DNA from: JANOMH01 sp031422295
GTDB taxonomy: Bacteria > Pseudomonadota > Alphaproteobacteria > Rhodobacterales > Rhodobacteraceae
Assembly (NCBI GenBank): GCA_031422295.1
Contig: JANOQM010000066.1
Coordinates: forward strand, 1 to 64,000
DNA: 64,000 bases
Reading direction: 5' to 3'
Positions 16,785-26,067 of the stretch are shown piece after piece (positions within the stretch are counted from its first letter, which is position 1; every line of letters starts with the position of its first letter). The position numbers and the translations under genes were made by a program. The notes under the pieces are model-generated. The model did no database searches. It had not been told where the DNA came from and saw only the letters and a program-made list of their open reading frames with translations.

Positions 16785-17480
16785 ATGGAAATGCTGGATA
16801 TTCTGGGCTTGATCGCCCCTTTCGACTGGGCGGCCCTTGGGCTTTTGCTGCTGGCATCGGTCGGCATCGGCTGGCTGATCGAATCTCCGCGCCTTGCCCG
16901 GGTATCGGTGACGCGGCTTATGGCAGAATATCAGCGGGAATGGATGCGGCAACTGACCAAGCGGAACAACCGGATCATGGATGCGCAGGTTTTGGTCAGC
17001 CTGCGGCAGGGCGCCTCATTTTTCGGCTCGACCGCGTTGATCGCATTGGGCGCATTGCTGGCCTTGATCGGCAATCCGCAGCCCTTGGCGGGCGTGGCTG
17101 AAGGATTGGTAAATGTCGCTGCCCCCGCGCAGCTTTTGCAGGCCAAACTGTTGCTGGTGGCGTTGTTTCTGGCCAACGCATTCCTGAAATTCGTCTGGGC
17201 CAACCGGGTGTTCGGCTATGCTTCGGTGGTGATGGCTGCCGTTCCGGATGATCCTGCCGATCCGCGTTCGACCCCGCGGGCCGCACAATCAGCCGAGTTG
17301 AACATCCGCGGTATGTATAATTTCAACCGGGGCCTGCGGTCGATGTATTTTGCACTGGCCGCTGTGGCATGGCTGCTGGGTGCCGCAGCCTTGGCCATAG
17401 CAACGCTGATCGTCTTGTGGCTCTTGTGGTCGCGCGAGTTCATGTCCGGCCCGCACGAGATTTTGAAAGGTGGCGAGTAA
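16785..17480 (+). CDS. DUF599 domain membrane protein
   Basis: About 231 residues with four hydrophobic segments (near the N-terminus, FFGSTALIALGALLALIG, LLQAKLLLVALFLANAFLKFVW in part, and the C-terminal helix) and the DUF599 signature region around FKFVWANRVFGYASVV and AELNIRGMYNFNRGLRSMYFALA. The family is conserved in proteobacteria without known function. ATGs at 16773, 16785 and 16791 are all possible starts. 16785 gives a normal N-terminus. It is transcribed away from glcD. Confidence 0.82.
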   Translation: MEMLDILGLIAPFDWAALGLLLLASVGIGWLIESPRLARVSVTRLMAEYQREWMRQLTKRNNRIMDAQVLVSLRQGASFFGSTALIALGALLALIGNPQPLAGVAEGLVNVAAPAQLLQAKLLLVALFLANAFLKFVWANRVFGYASVVMAAVPDDPADPRSTPRAAQSAELNIRGMYNFNRGLRSMYFALAAVAWLLGAAALAIATLIVLWLLWSREFMSGPHEILKGGE

Positions 17481-17513
17481 TTTGCCGTCTGGGTTTCACG
17501 CACCCTGACCGCC

Positions 17514-19586
17514 TTACCGCCGCCCTTCGCGCAGCCACGCCCCCAGTATCAACATTGATGCAAGCAACAGGAACGCCCATGCGGGCAGCAGCGGGGTGAT
17601 GCTTATATCCGCCGTCCGGTACGCCTCGCGCGGGGTGATGCCGATCCAGCCGCGACCCGCTGCAGGCCGACCCGGACGCACATCGCGCAGGTCGGGCAAA
17701 CCGTCTTCGATGGCTAGAATCCCGCCTTGGGTGCTATCCACCAGCGGCGCCAGCAGATCACCCGCCGCGATGGTCTGCTCAAATTCGCGCGGGGCAGATG
17801 GGCCAAGGGCGATGACAGTGTCCAACTCGCCATCGGTCAACCGGTACAGGCCCATTTCGGGGGCCTCCCACAACAGTTCAAACCGCCCGGGGCTGATCTC
17901 GGTCAGGGTCAGCACGGTGGCTGTGCCGTCCGGGCCGGTTACGGTAATGTCGGGAGTTTCCAAATCCAACGTCCGCCGGATAATCCGCATGGTCTGGCCA
18001 CTGGGTTCGACCCAGAGGGCTTCTTCCTCCAGCTCTGGCTCGCGCATCATCCAATGGGCCAGACGGCGCAACAGCTCCAACTGCGGCCCGCCGCCTTCGT
18101 AGCCACGCCCCCACAACCACGCCTGATCGGACGCGAGCAGCGCCACGCGGCCTTCACCGACCCGGTTGAGCAACAGCAGCGGGCGGTCATCGGTCCCGCT
18201 CATCAGCGCCATGCTGTCGGGGGCCGGGATCACTTCGATCTGGCGGAACCAGCGGCCCCAGCCCGGACCGTCGCCGGTGGCGGCGGGCGGGGCAAATTCG
18301 GTCAGCCCTTCGGTCACCGGATGGCGTTGGCCAATGTCGGTCAGCTGCGGGACGAACCCGCCGTCCACCACCCGCGCGGTCGGCTCTCCGGGCAGGACAA
18401 ACCCAAGTCCGGACCGATAGATGCTGTCCGCCGTTGCATATTCCGGCCCGGCGGTGACCAGCACAGCGCCGCCATCATTGATATATCGGGCGATATTGTC
18501 GAAATATTCAGGCGGCAGGATGCCCCGCCGTTTGTACCGATCAAAGATGATCAGGTCGAATTCATCAATCTTATCAATGAACAATTCGCGGGTTGGAAAG
18601 GCGATCAGCGACAGTTCCTCGACAGGGACACCGTCCAGCCGGTCTGGTGGGCGCAGAATGGTGAAATGCACCAGATCGACGGAGCTATCGGATTTCAGCA
18701 GGTTGCGCCATGTCCGTTCGCCTGCATGCGGCTCGCCTGACACCAGCAGCACGCGCAGCCGGTCGCGCACGCCGTTGATCTGGACCACGGCGGCATTGTT
18801 GCGCGTGGTCAGTTCGCCGGGCTGGTCGGGGGTGCTGAACTGTAGCACGTTCATGCCGCCATGGGGCAGCACGATGGGCAGGTCCATATCTTCGCCCAAG
18901 GGCACCTGAAACTGCATGGCCGGGCCGCCGTCGATGGAAATGGCCAGATCAGCAAGGCCACCAATTTCGGGGGCGTCCCCCTGATCTTCGATCCGCAGGG
19001 TCAGCATCACCTCTTCATCCAGAATGGCAAAGGCCGGGGCATTGCGCACGATCAACCTGCGGTCCCAGTCGCCGGTGTGTCCGGTCAGCAGCGTATGCAG
19101 CGGCGCGGGCAGGCCGGGGGCGCGTTCGACATCGTGGATCCGTCCATCAGTGATCAGCACGATCCCGGCAATCCGGCCCTGCGGTTCTTCGGCCAAGGCC
19201 TGCGACAGCGCCGTCATCACCAATGATCCGCCGTCGCCGGTATCATCGCCCACAGTCACAACCCGCAATTCGGTATTGGGTCGGGCGGCCACTTCGGCAC
19301 GCAACCCGTCCAGTGCGGCGGCGGTCTGTTCAGTGCGGTCCGATATGCGCTGGCTGGCGCTTTCATCGACCACGGCCACGATGATATCGGTCAGTGGCTG
19401 GCGATCCTCGGCCTGCAGCGACGGGTTGGCGATGGCGGCCAGCAGCGCCAGCCCGGCCAGCCCGCGCAGCCACCAGCCCGACAGCCTGCGCCAGACCGCC
19501 AGCGCCAGCCCCAGTGCGGCCAGTCCGGCCAGCACCCAGACCACCAGCCATGGCACCAAGGGATCAAGGATCAGTTGCCCGGTCAT
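17514..19586 (-). CDS. VWA/BatA-type membrane protein of the MoxR cluster
   Basis: A 690-residue inner-membrane protein: two N-terminal helices (about 10-60), a large domain that begins like a von Willebrand A fold (IIVAVVDESASQRISDRTEQ, with a degenerate DxSxS), a glutamine-amidotransferase-like stretch (about 300-420, IIFDRYKRRGILPPEYFDNI), and a C-terminal helix (ITPLLPAWAFLLLASMLIL). It is last in a four-gene operon after MoxR, DUF58 and DUF4159, and an AGGAGG site precedes the ATG. Such operons are thought to build or chaperone envelope complexes. The exact role is unknown. Confidence 0.8.
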   Translation of the reverse strand: MTGQLILDPLVPWLVVWVLAGLAALGLALAVWRRLSGWWLRGLAGLALLAAIANPSLQAEDRQPLTDIIVAVVDESASQRISDRTEQTAAALDGLRAEVAARPNTELRVVTVGDDTGDGGSLVMTALSQALAEEPQGRIAGIVLITDGRIHDVERAPGLPAPLHTLLTGHTGDWDRRLIVRNAPAFAILDEEVMLTLRIEDQGDAPEIGGLADLAISIDGGPAMQFQVPLGEDMDLPIVLPHGGMNVLQFSTPDQPGELTTRNNAAVVQINGVRDRLRVLLVSGEPHAGERTWRNLLKSDSSVDLVHFTILRPPDRLDGVPVEELSLIAFPTRELFIDKIDEFDLIIFDRYKRRGILPPEYFDNIARYINDGGAVLVTAGPEYATADSIYRSGLGFVLPGEPTARVVDGGFVPQLTDIGQRHPVTEGLTEFAPPAATGDGPGWGRWFRQIEVIPAPDSMALMSGTDDRPLLLLNRVGEGRVALLASDQAWLWGRGYEGGGPQLELLRRLAHWMMREPELEEEALWVEPSGQTMRIIRRTLDLETPDITVTGPDGTATVLTLTEISPGRFELLWEAPEMGLYRLTDGELDTVIALGPSAPREFEQTIAAGDLLAPLVDSTQGGILAIEDGLPDLRDVRPGRPAAGRGWIGITPREAYRTADISITPLLPAWAFLLLASMLILGAWLREGRR

Positions 19587-19597
19587 CCGCGCCTCCT

Positions 19598-19634
19598 GTA
19601 TTTTCGGAGTTGCACAAATACCTCCGCCGGAGGC
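19598..19634 (-). repeat. Intercistronic hairpin repeat, copy B
   Basis: Same unit and same orientation relative to the downstream gene as copy A: hairpin GCCTCC-GG-CGGAGG, then TATTTGTGCAACTCCGAAAATAC, ending a few bases before the AGGAGG site of the next gene. It differs from copy A at two positions in 37. Confidence 0.7.
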
Positions 19635-19668
19635 ACCTGACGCGGGGCAAGCAAAGCGGTATCAGACA

Positions 19669-22431
19669 TCATTGCCCCAACCTGTCCAGCAAGGCAGGCA
19701 CATGCACCTGATCGGATTTATAGTTTCCGGTCAGCACATACATGATCAGATTGACACCAAAACGCTGGGCCATTTCGCGCTGCCTGTCGCCCGCCATGCC
19801 GCGCCCGACCGGATACACATAGGTGCCATTTTCATCCATCGCCCAGGCGGCGGCCCAGTCATTGCCGCCGATCACGACCGGGGTGACACCGTCGTTCAGG
19901 TTGCGAAATGGCATCCCTTCGACCAGTTCCGCGCCGGGCGGGGCCGCCTCGACCCACAGTTCCGGCCCCATATAGCGGCCCGGGAATTCCTGCATCAGAT
20001 AGAAACTGCGGGTCAGCACATGGTCTTGCGGCACTGGTTCGATTTGCGGAATATCCAGCCCCCGGGCGATGGACTGCAGTTTGCGCCCCTCGGGGCTGCC
20101 CGACCCAAAGCCTGCGATATCGGCGTCGCGGGTGTCAAACAGGATCATCCCGCCAAGGCGCAGATAGGTGTTCAGTTTGACATAGGCGCTGCGCGACGGC
20201 AGTGGCGCGTCGGCGGTGACCGGCCAATACAGGAACGGGAAAAACGCCAGTTCGTCGGTTTCGATATTGATCCCCATCGGCGTGCCGGGTTCAACGGATG
20301 TGCGCTGGAACAGGGTTTGCGACAGGCCATACAGCCCGGCTTGGGCGGCGTCATCAACCTCGGCATCGCCGGTCAGTACATGCGCCAGCACCACGTCGGA
20401 TGTGGCCAGCAGGGCAAATTCATCGGCTGACAGGTCCTGCGCTTTGGTCTGATACGGCAGTGCCATTGCCAAAACCACCGCCGCCACTGCCCCGGCGCGT
20501 GACCCGCGCAGCTTGCCCGACAAGAACAATGAGGCCAGAATATCGACCAGCAACAGCCCCAGCGCCAAGGCCAGTAGCCAACCCTTCAGGATCGTTTCGC
20601 GCAGGCCTGCCATGCCTTCGACCACGATCCGCGCCGGCCATGCAGCGGGGGCCAGTAGGGTTTCCGGCCCGACTGCATTGACTGCAATCCGCCGATCCTC
20701 GCCGGCATATAACCCGGGCTGCAGGGTGGGGCCGGGGATGGCCAATGCCAGAACTTCGCCTGCCACACCGGGCAAAGTGTCGGTTTCGGACAAGGTGCCA
20801 AAGGCGTCAAGCATTTCCTCGGGGACCCATGTGGTGCCTGCCAGATCTTCGGCGACGGGGCCGACAGGCCGGGTCGAGACGGCCAGCCGTTCCAGCATTT
20901 GCACGAACAGGCCGGACAATGGCAGCGATGACCATTCCGCATTGGCAGTGACATGGAACAGCACGACCTGCCCCTGACCCAATGTTTTGCGGGTCACCAA
21001 AGGCGTGCCATCGGTCAGTTGTGCGATGACACGTTCTGCCAATGTGGGATCAGGCTGGGCCATCACTTGGGCATTGACTGTCACATCAGCCGGGACCGGG
21101 AGGCCGAAGAATGGCGAGGATTCAGTAAAGGCGGCCAAGGTTTTCGGCTCGCCCCAACTCATCGCGCCGCCGACATCGCGGCCACCGGTGCGCAGGCGGA
21201 CGGGTAACAGCGGATCCTCGACAGCGCGGCCCATTTCACTAGCGGCCAGACGGGGGCCAGCAAAGCGGACCAACAGGCCGCCCGCCTCGACCCAACCCAC
21301 AATCGCCTCAACCTCGGCTTCGGCCAGGGTTGCCACATCGGCCAGAATGATCACATCGGGGTTGGCTTGGATCACATCGGGGATTGATCCGTCGATCAGG
21401 TCGGCATTCGGGGCCAGCGCCTCGGACAGGTAATGCGTCGGCGAAAGCAGTTCGAGGCCCTCGCGGTCGGCGGAACCTGCAATCAGCGCGATTTCCCGCC
21501 GTTTCAGCGCATCGTCTGTCAACGAGACAGCCCCGGCGGACCGCAGCCCGACCAGTTCAAACCGGCTGACCCGGTTGCGTAATTCCTGCGGCAGGTCCAT
21601 CGGAACCTCGGCCACGGCATCGCCGGGGGCAAAGGTCAGCGTGACGGTGGCCAGCTGCCGTTCAACGCCCGACGGGTCCAGCCCGATTGCCGCGATTTCG
21701 GTTGCAAGCGCGGGGCCAATCGGGGTGCGGACGGCAGATACCACAATCTCACCTTCGGCAAACCGGGCGGGGCGCAGGCCCAATATCTGGCGCGGGCTTT
21801 GGAAAACAGTCACGCCGCCATGGGTTTCCAGGGCGGTCAGCAATGGGTCGCGGCTGTCGCGGGCCAGCCCGTCGGATAGCCAGAATGTATCAAAATCCCC
21901 GGTCAGGGTCTCGGCCCATGCGACCAAGGCGGTTGCATTCGGCTCCCATGCAGCGGGTTGCAGGTTGGGCAATTGGGCCAGCGCGACATCGCCTGCGACA
22001 AAGGTCACGGCCTCGGGCAGCTGGGTCAGCGGCACCAGTGCCACGGTGCGCCCGGCGCGCGTCGCCTCGGCCAGCAGCGCGTCAACCCGGTCAATCCGGG
22101 CATCCCAGTCGCGGGCATCGGCCCAAGTTGCATCCAGCACGATCAGCAAGGGCCCCGTGCCGGTGCGGGCGGTTTGCGGGTTCAAGACCGGCCCGGCAAA
22201 GCCGATGATCACGGCCGCCACAGCCAGAATGCGCAGCAGCAGCAGCCACCACGGGGTCCGGTCGGCCTGCGATTCCGCGTCGGTAAGCCCCAGCAGCAGG
22301 GCGACACCGGGAAACCGCCGCTTGATTGGCGCGGGCGGGACGGCACGCAGGATCAGCCACAGGATGGGCAGCGCAATCAGCGCCAGCAGCAGGAACGGGG
22401 CGGCAAAGCCTACGGGACCAAGCATCCACAT
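19669..22431 (-). CDS. DUF4159 protein with N-terminal BatA domain
   Basis: A 920-residue membrane protein. The first about 80 residues are the BatA-type N-terminus with two helices (GFAAPFLLLALIALPILWLIL and WWLLLLRILAVAAVIIGFA). A VWA-like region follows. Two further helices (about 640-700) precede the C-terminal DUF4159 domain (about 715-920: YLRLGGMILFDTRDADIAGFG, HVLTRSFYLMQEFPGRYMG). Its ATG overlaps the DUF58 stop as ATGA, which argues for this start over an in-frame ATG further upstream. It probably forms a membrane complex with its operon partners. Function is inferred from the cluster only. Confidence 0.85.
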   Translation of the reverse strand: MWMLGPVGFAAPFLLLALIALPILWLILRAVPPAPIKRRFPGVALLLGLTDAESQADRTPWWLLLLRILAVAAVIIGFAGPVLNPQTARTGTGPLLIVLDATWADARDWDARIDRVDALLAEATRAGRTVALVPLTQLPEAVTFVAGDVALAQLPNLQPAAWEPNATALVAWAETLTGDFDTFWLSDGLARDSRDPLLTALETHGGVTVFQSPRQILGLRPARFAEGEIVVSAVRTPIGPALATEIAAIGLDPSGVERQLATVTLTFAPGDAVAEVPMDLPQELRNRVSRFELVGLRSAGAVSLTDDALKRREIALIAGSADREGLELLSPTHYLSEALAPNADLIDGSIPDVIQANPDVIILADVATLAEAEVEAIVGWVEAGGLLVRFAGPRLAASEMGRAVEDPLLPVRLRTGGRDVGGAMSWGEPKTLAAFTESSPFFGLPVPADVTVNAQVMAQPDPTLAERVIAQLTDGTPLVTRKTLGQGQVVLFHVTANAEWSSLPLSGLFVQMLERLAVSTRPVGPVAEDLAGTTWVPEEMLDAFGTLSETDTLPGVAGEVLALAIPGPTLQPGLYAGEDRRIAVNAVGPETLLAPAAWPARIVVEGMAGLRETILKGWLLALALGLLLVDILASLFLSGKLRGSRAGAVAAVVLAMALPYQTKAQDLSADEFALLATSDVVLAHVLTGDAEVDDAAQAGLYGLSQTLFQRTSVEPGTPMGINIETDELAFFPFLYWPVTADAPLPSRSAYVKLNTYLRLGGMILFDTRDADIAGFGSGSPEGRKLQSIARGLDIPQIEPVPQDHVLTRSFYLMQEFPGRYMGPELWVEAAPPGAELVEGMPFRNLNDGVTPVVIGGNDWAAAWAMDENGTYVYPVGRGMAGDRQREMAQRFGVNLIMYVLTGNYKSDQVHVPALLDRLGQ

Positions 22432-23303
22432 CAGGCGTGCCTTTCCAGTGCGCCAAACGTCCACAGCAGCGCCGATGCGGCGGGGCTGCCGGTGTGATGG
22501 GTGTGAAACTGCCAACCGCTGAACCGGGCCAGATGCGCCAGCCGGTCCTTGCGTGCGGCCATCCGGTCCAGATAGCGCTGGCGCAGATCGCCTGCTTTCA
22601 GGGTTTCATGGCGCAGCGAGCCTGACATGCTTTCGAAAATGGTCCGCCCGTCAAACGGAAAGGCTTCTTCTTGCGGATCAAGCACTTGCAGCAATGCGCC
22701 ACGAATGCCCCGGTCGGACGCAAGGCCAAGGGCGGCCTCGACCGGGCCCAGATCGCCCAGAAAATCCGACACGAACAGGGCGCGGGATTGCGGCGGCATG
22801 CCGGTAGTGTCGGGCGTACCGTAGTCGGCGCTGTCAGTTCGCAGCATGGCCTCGGCCAGCCGCGCCAGTTGCGCCGATCCGCGCCGGGGGGGCACAGTGG
22901 TGCCAGTCAGGCCGACGCGCTCGCCGCCCCGGATCAGCAAAATCGCCGTGGCCAGCGCCAAGGTGCGGGCGCGTGTGCCTTTGGTGGCCAGGGATTTATC
23001 CGACGCAAAGCCCATCGCGGCCGATCCATCGACCCAAAGCATGACGCTTTGCGCGATCTCCCATTCCTTGTCTTGCACAAAGGCCGCATCGGCCCGGGCG
23101 GACCTGCGCCAATCGACACTGCGCATCGGATCGCCCGCCATTGCCGGGCGGTATTGCCAGAATGAATCCCCCACACCGGATTTGCGCCGCCCATGTTCGC
23201 CCAGCAGGACAGTCGCGGCCAGATGTTCGGCCCCGGCCATCAGCGCGGGCAATGGTGCTGCCAGTCCTTCGGCATCGGCCCGTAGGGTCGCGGCATCTGT
23301 CAC
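22431..23303 (-). CDS. DUF58 domain protein of the MoxR cluster
   Basis: A 290-residue soluble protein. The DUF58 core shows SFWQYRPAMAGDPMRSVDWRRSARAD (in part) and then a VWA-like domain beginning SVMLWVDGSAAMGF. These proteins are usual partners of MoxR ATPases. The GTG start at 23303 overlaps the MoxR stop (GTGA), and the 3' end overlaps the DUF4159 start (ATGA), so all three are coupled. The frame is open upstream within moxR, but that part is Arg/Pro-rich antisense-like noise. Confidence 0.88.
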   Translation of the reverse strand: MTDAATLRADAEGLAAPLPALMAGAEHLAATVLLGEHGRRKSGVGDSFWQYRPAMAGDPMRSVDWRRSARADAAFVQDKEWEIAQSVMLWVDGSAAMGFASDKSLATKGTRARTLALATAILLIRGGERVGLTGTTVPPRRGSAQLARLAEAMLRTDSADYGTPDTTGMPPQSRALFVSDFLGDLGPVEAALGLASDRGIRGALLQVLDPQEEAFPFDGRTIFESMSGSLRHETLKAGDLRQRYLDRMAARKDRLAHLARFSGWQFHTHHTGSPAASALLWTFGALERHA

Positions 23304-24307
23304 GCGGCGGCCTGCGCCTTGGTGGCAGTGGCGGCGGCGCGGTCGATAATGCTGCTCAGGTTTTCGCCACGCGCCCGGGCGGCGAATGACAGCGCCATGC
23401 GGTGGGTCAGCACCGGGGCGGCCATGCGGCGGACATCCTCGGGTGACGGGGCAAGGCGGCCATCCAGCAGCGCCTCGGCCCGGACGGTCAGCATCAGCGC
23501 CTGTGCGGCGCGTGGCCCCGGCCCCCAACTGACGGCATCGCGCACGAATTGCGGGGCTGTCGGATCATCGGGCCGACACGCGCGGACCAGATCAAGGATC
23601 ATTTCGACAATGCCTTCGCCCACGGGCATCCGGCGCAGCAGGGTTTGGGCGGACAGCAGATCAGCGGCGGTAAATTCAGGTGTCGCAACGCCATCTTCGA
23701 TACCGGTGGTGGCCAGCAGAATGGCGCGTTCATTGTCGCGGCTGGGATAGGGCACATCGACCTGCACAAGGAAGCGGTCCAACTGTGCCTCGGGCAGGGG
23801 ATAGGTGCCCTCCTGTTCAATCGGGTTCTGGGTCGCCAGCACGTGGAACGGATGGCCCAGCGCGCGGTTTTGCCCGGCAATCGTCACCATCTTTTCCTGC
23901 ATTGCCTGCAACAGGGCTGACTGGGTCCGGGGCGACGCGCGGTTAATCTCATCCGCCATCAGCAGCTGGCAGAACACCGGGCCTTCGATGAACCGGAACG
24001 ACCGGGTGCCGTCGGCGGCGGTTTCCAGCACCTCTGACCCCAGAATATCGGCGGGCATCAGGTCAGGGGTAAACTGGATGCGGTTGCCTTTCAGCCCCAT
24101 CACAGTGGACAGGGTATCGACCAGCCGGGTTTTGCCCAGACCGGGCAGGCCGATCAGCAGGGCATGGCCACCACAGATCAGCGCGGTCAGGGTCAGGTCA
24201 ACCACCCGTTCCTGCCCGATGAACCGATTGGCAATGGACGCGCGGGCATGGGCCAGTTTCTGGCCCAATTGTTCAATCTGTGCCACCAAATCCGCGCCTT
24301 GCGTCAT
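23300..24307 (-). CDS. MoxR-family AAA+ ATPase
   Basis: A 335-residue AAA+ protein that probably acts as a chaperone for its operon partners. Walker A is GLPGLGKTR (about 54-62), Walker B is LLMADEINRA (about 115-124), the sensor region is FHVLATQNPIEQEGTYPLPEAQLDRF, and a C-terminal lid domain follows. The QNPIEQEGTYPLPEAQLDRF block is diagnostic for MoxR. It is the first gene of the minus-strand operon and diverges from the DUF1285 gene at 24377. Confidence 0.95.
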   Translation of the reverse strand: MTQGADLVAQIEQLGQKLAHARASIANRFIGQERVVDLTLTALICGGHALLIGLPGLGKTRLVDTLSTVMGLKGNRIQFTPDLMPADILGSEVLETAADGTRSFRFIEGPVFCQLLMADEINRASPRTQSALLQAMQEKMVTIAGQNRALGHPFHVLATQNPIEQEGTYPLPEAQLDRFLVQVDVPYPSRDNERAILLATTGIEDGVATPEFTAADLLSAQTLLRRMPVGEGIVEMILDLVRACRPDDPTAPQFVRDAVSWGPGPRAAQALMLTVRAEALLDGRLAPSPEDVRRMAAPVLTHRMALSFAARARGENLSSIIDRAAATATKAQAAA

Positions 24308-24376
24308 GACAATTCCCTATCCGTCGCTATGTTCTGCCATGTAACTATACCGATGCAGCCGGATGGCAAAACCCCC

Positions 24377-24949
24377 ATGACCAAAACAACACGTGATAAC
24401 CCGATAATAAAACCGTCAGCAGACGGGATTGCGGCCAGTCTCCGCGCCGTTGGCAAAAAGGGGCCGCCCCCGGTGCATCTGTGGAACCCGGCGTTTTGCG
24501 GCGATATCGACATGCGGATTGCCCGCGATGGGACGTGGTTTTATCTGGGCACTCCCATCGGCCGGCTTGAACTGGTGAAGTTGTTCGCCGGGATTATCAA
24601 GCGTGAGGGGGATGATTACTTTCTGGTCACGCCTGTTGAGAAGGTCAGGATCAAGGTGGATGACGCGCCGTTTGTGGCGGTGGATTTTGATGCGGGGCCG
24701 GCGGGGCTGGAATTTGTGACCAATGTCGGCGACCGGGTGTTGGCCGGGGCGGATCATCCGATCCGGGTCCTGCGTGACCCGGTGACTGGCGAACCCAGCC
24801 CCTACATTCACATCCGTGCGAACCTTGAAGCGCTGATCGACCGCAAATCATTCTATCGGCTGGTCGATATCGGTGTCCATGAGGCGGGCTGGTTTGGGGT
24901 GCGGTCGGGGGGCGTGTTTTTTGCCATTATCGCCTCGGCAGACCTGTAA
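24377..24949 (+). CDS. DUF1285 domain protein
   Basis: 190 residues matching DUF1285: PPVHLWNPAFCGDIDMRIARDG, TPIGRLELVKLFAGIIKREGDDYFLVTPVEKVRIKVDDAPF (in part) and a C-terminal SYRLVDIGVHEAGWFGVRSGG-like end. The family pairs two PH-like subdomains and has no proven function. It often stands opposite a MoxR operon in alphaproteobacteria, as here. ATG 24353 is an alternative start. Confidence 0.85.
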   Translation: MTKTTRDNPIIKPSADGIAASLRAVGKKGPPPVHLWNPAFCGDIDMRIARDGTWFYLGTPIGRLELVKLFAGIIKREGDDYFLVTPVEKVRIKVDDAPFVAVDFDAGPAGLEFVTNVGDRVLAGADHPIRVLRDPVTGEPSPYIHIRANLEALIDRKSFYRLVDIGVHEAGWFGVRSGGVFFAIIASADL

Positions 24950-24974
24950 CGGACCGCTCGTTTCTGTCCTGCAA

Positions 24975-25010
24975 TTCTTTTGTTCCTCAAATATCCCCGC
25001 CGGAGGCTCC
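24975..25010 (-). repeat. Intergenic hairpin repeat, copy C
   Basis: Read on the minus strand: GGAGCCTCCGGCGGGGATA, then TTTGAGGAACAAAAGAA. The hairpin core CCTCCGGCGG is shared with copies A and B, and the tail with copy D. It lies between the convergent DUF1285 and DMT genes and may act as a terminator. Confidence 0.6.
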
Positions 25011-25041
25011 AGTGATTGGGCCAAGCGCAGGCTGTACCGAC

Positions 25042-25950
25042 CTAGCGCTGTGCCACCACCACCCCGAGGGCCACAATGGCGGCCCCGATGGCCTGTGGCC
25101 ATGACCATGCCCCGCCAAGGGCCAGCAGGATCAGCATCACGTAAAACGGTGCCACATTGATGTGAAAGGCGGCCAATCCGATGCCCAGCCGATCGACTGA
25201 GGCAATCCAGAAGAACTGCGAAATGGCCATGCCGCCAATGCCGTAAACCGCCAGCAGCCAAAGCGTCTGGGCATCAAGGATCACCGCAGGGCCGGCGGCC
25301 AGGCCCGCCGTTCGGGCGATCACAAAGGTAATGGCGGTGAACAGCAGCCCGCCCGACAATGTCAGCGTGGTGCGCCCGATGGCCGACAGCCCGGCGAAAT
25401 CACGCACCGCCACATAGCTGCCCCAGGAAAACAGCGTGCAAGAGGCCACGGCGCAGAACACCCCAAGCCAGAGGTTGCTTGCATCACCGCCGTCAGGTGC
25501 GCCGCCCGCCGTGGCCACGATCCCGCCCAGCACCGATGCGCCAAGCCCGATCAGAAAGGTCAGTTTGAGCGCCTTGCGTTCGGCCACCCATTCGATCAGC
25601 GACGCTGCTATCGGGCTGAAGGCCGCGATGATCGCCACTGTCACCGGATCGGTCAGCGATTGCGCCAGCACCATCAGCCACCCCCCGCCGCCAAAGCCTA
25701 TGGCCCCCGAGAACAATCCCCAGCCCCAACGCGCGCCTGCAACTGCGCGGATTCCGTCCAGCATGACCCAAATCGGGAACAGCACCGCCATTGCCACAAT
25801 AAACCTGGCGGTGACCAGCGCCAGCGGATCCCAGTCGCGCAGCAACACGTCGGCGGCCGGAAAACCCGCCGCCCAGACCACCAGTGAGATGATGCAATAG
25901 ATATTGCCGGTCATGACGCGCGACGCGGCTGGCGACAGGGATTGGGTCAT
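25042..25950 (-). CDS. EamA/DMT family transporter
   Basis: A 302-residue integral membrane protein of about ten helices in two EamA repeats (about 17-145 and 165-300). GFPAADVLLRDWDPLALVTARF early in the first repeat is the usual drug/metabolite transporter pattern. Such proteins export amino acids, nucleosides or other metabolites, and the substrate here cannot be told. It diverges from the hydroxypyruvate isomerase gene with 117 bases between them. Confidence 0.87.
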   Translation of the reverse strand: MTQSLSPAASRVMTGNIYCIISLVVWAAGFPAADVLLRDWDPLALVTARFIVAMAVLFPIWVMLDGIRAVAGARWGWGLFSGAIGFGGGGWLMVLAQSLTDPVTVAIIAAFSPIAASLIEWVAERKALKLTFLIGLGASVLGGIVATAGGAPDGGDASNLWLGVFCAVASCTLFSWGSYVAVRDFAGLSAIGRTTLTLSGGLLFTAITFVIARTAGLAAGPAVILDAQTLWLLAVYGIGGMAISQFFWIASVDRLGIGLAAFHINVAPFYVMLILLALGGAWSWPQAIGAAIVALGVVVAQR

Positions 25951-26067
25951 GCTGCGGCTGTGCCCGACCGGACCGGCCCCGTCTTGTGCGTTTTCGACAT
26001 GATGTCGGTTTCACACCTTTGGCTGCACTACATCTTGCGGTATAAAGCCTGCCAAAGAGGTCTGCCC

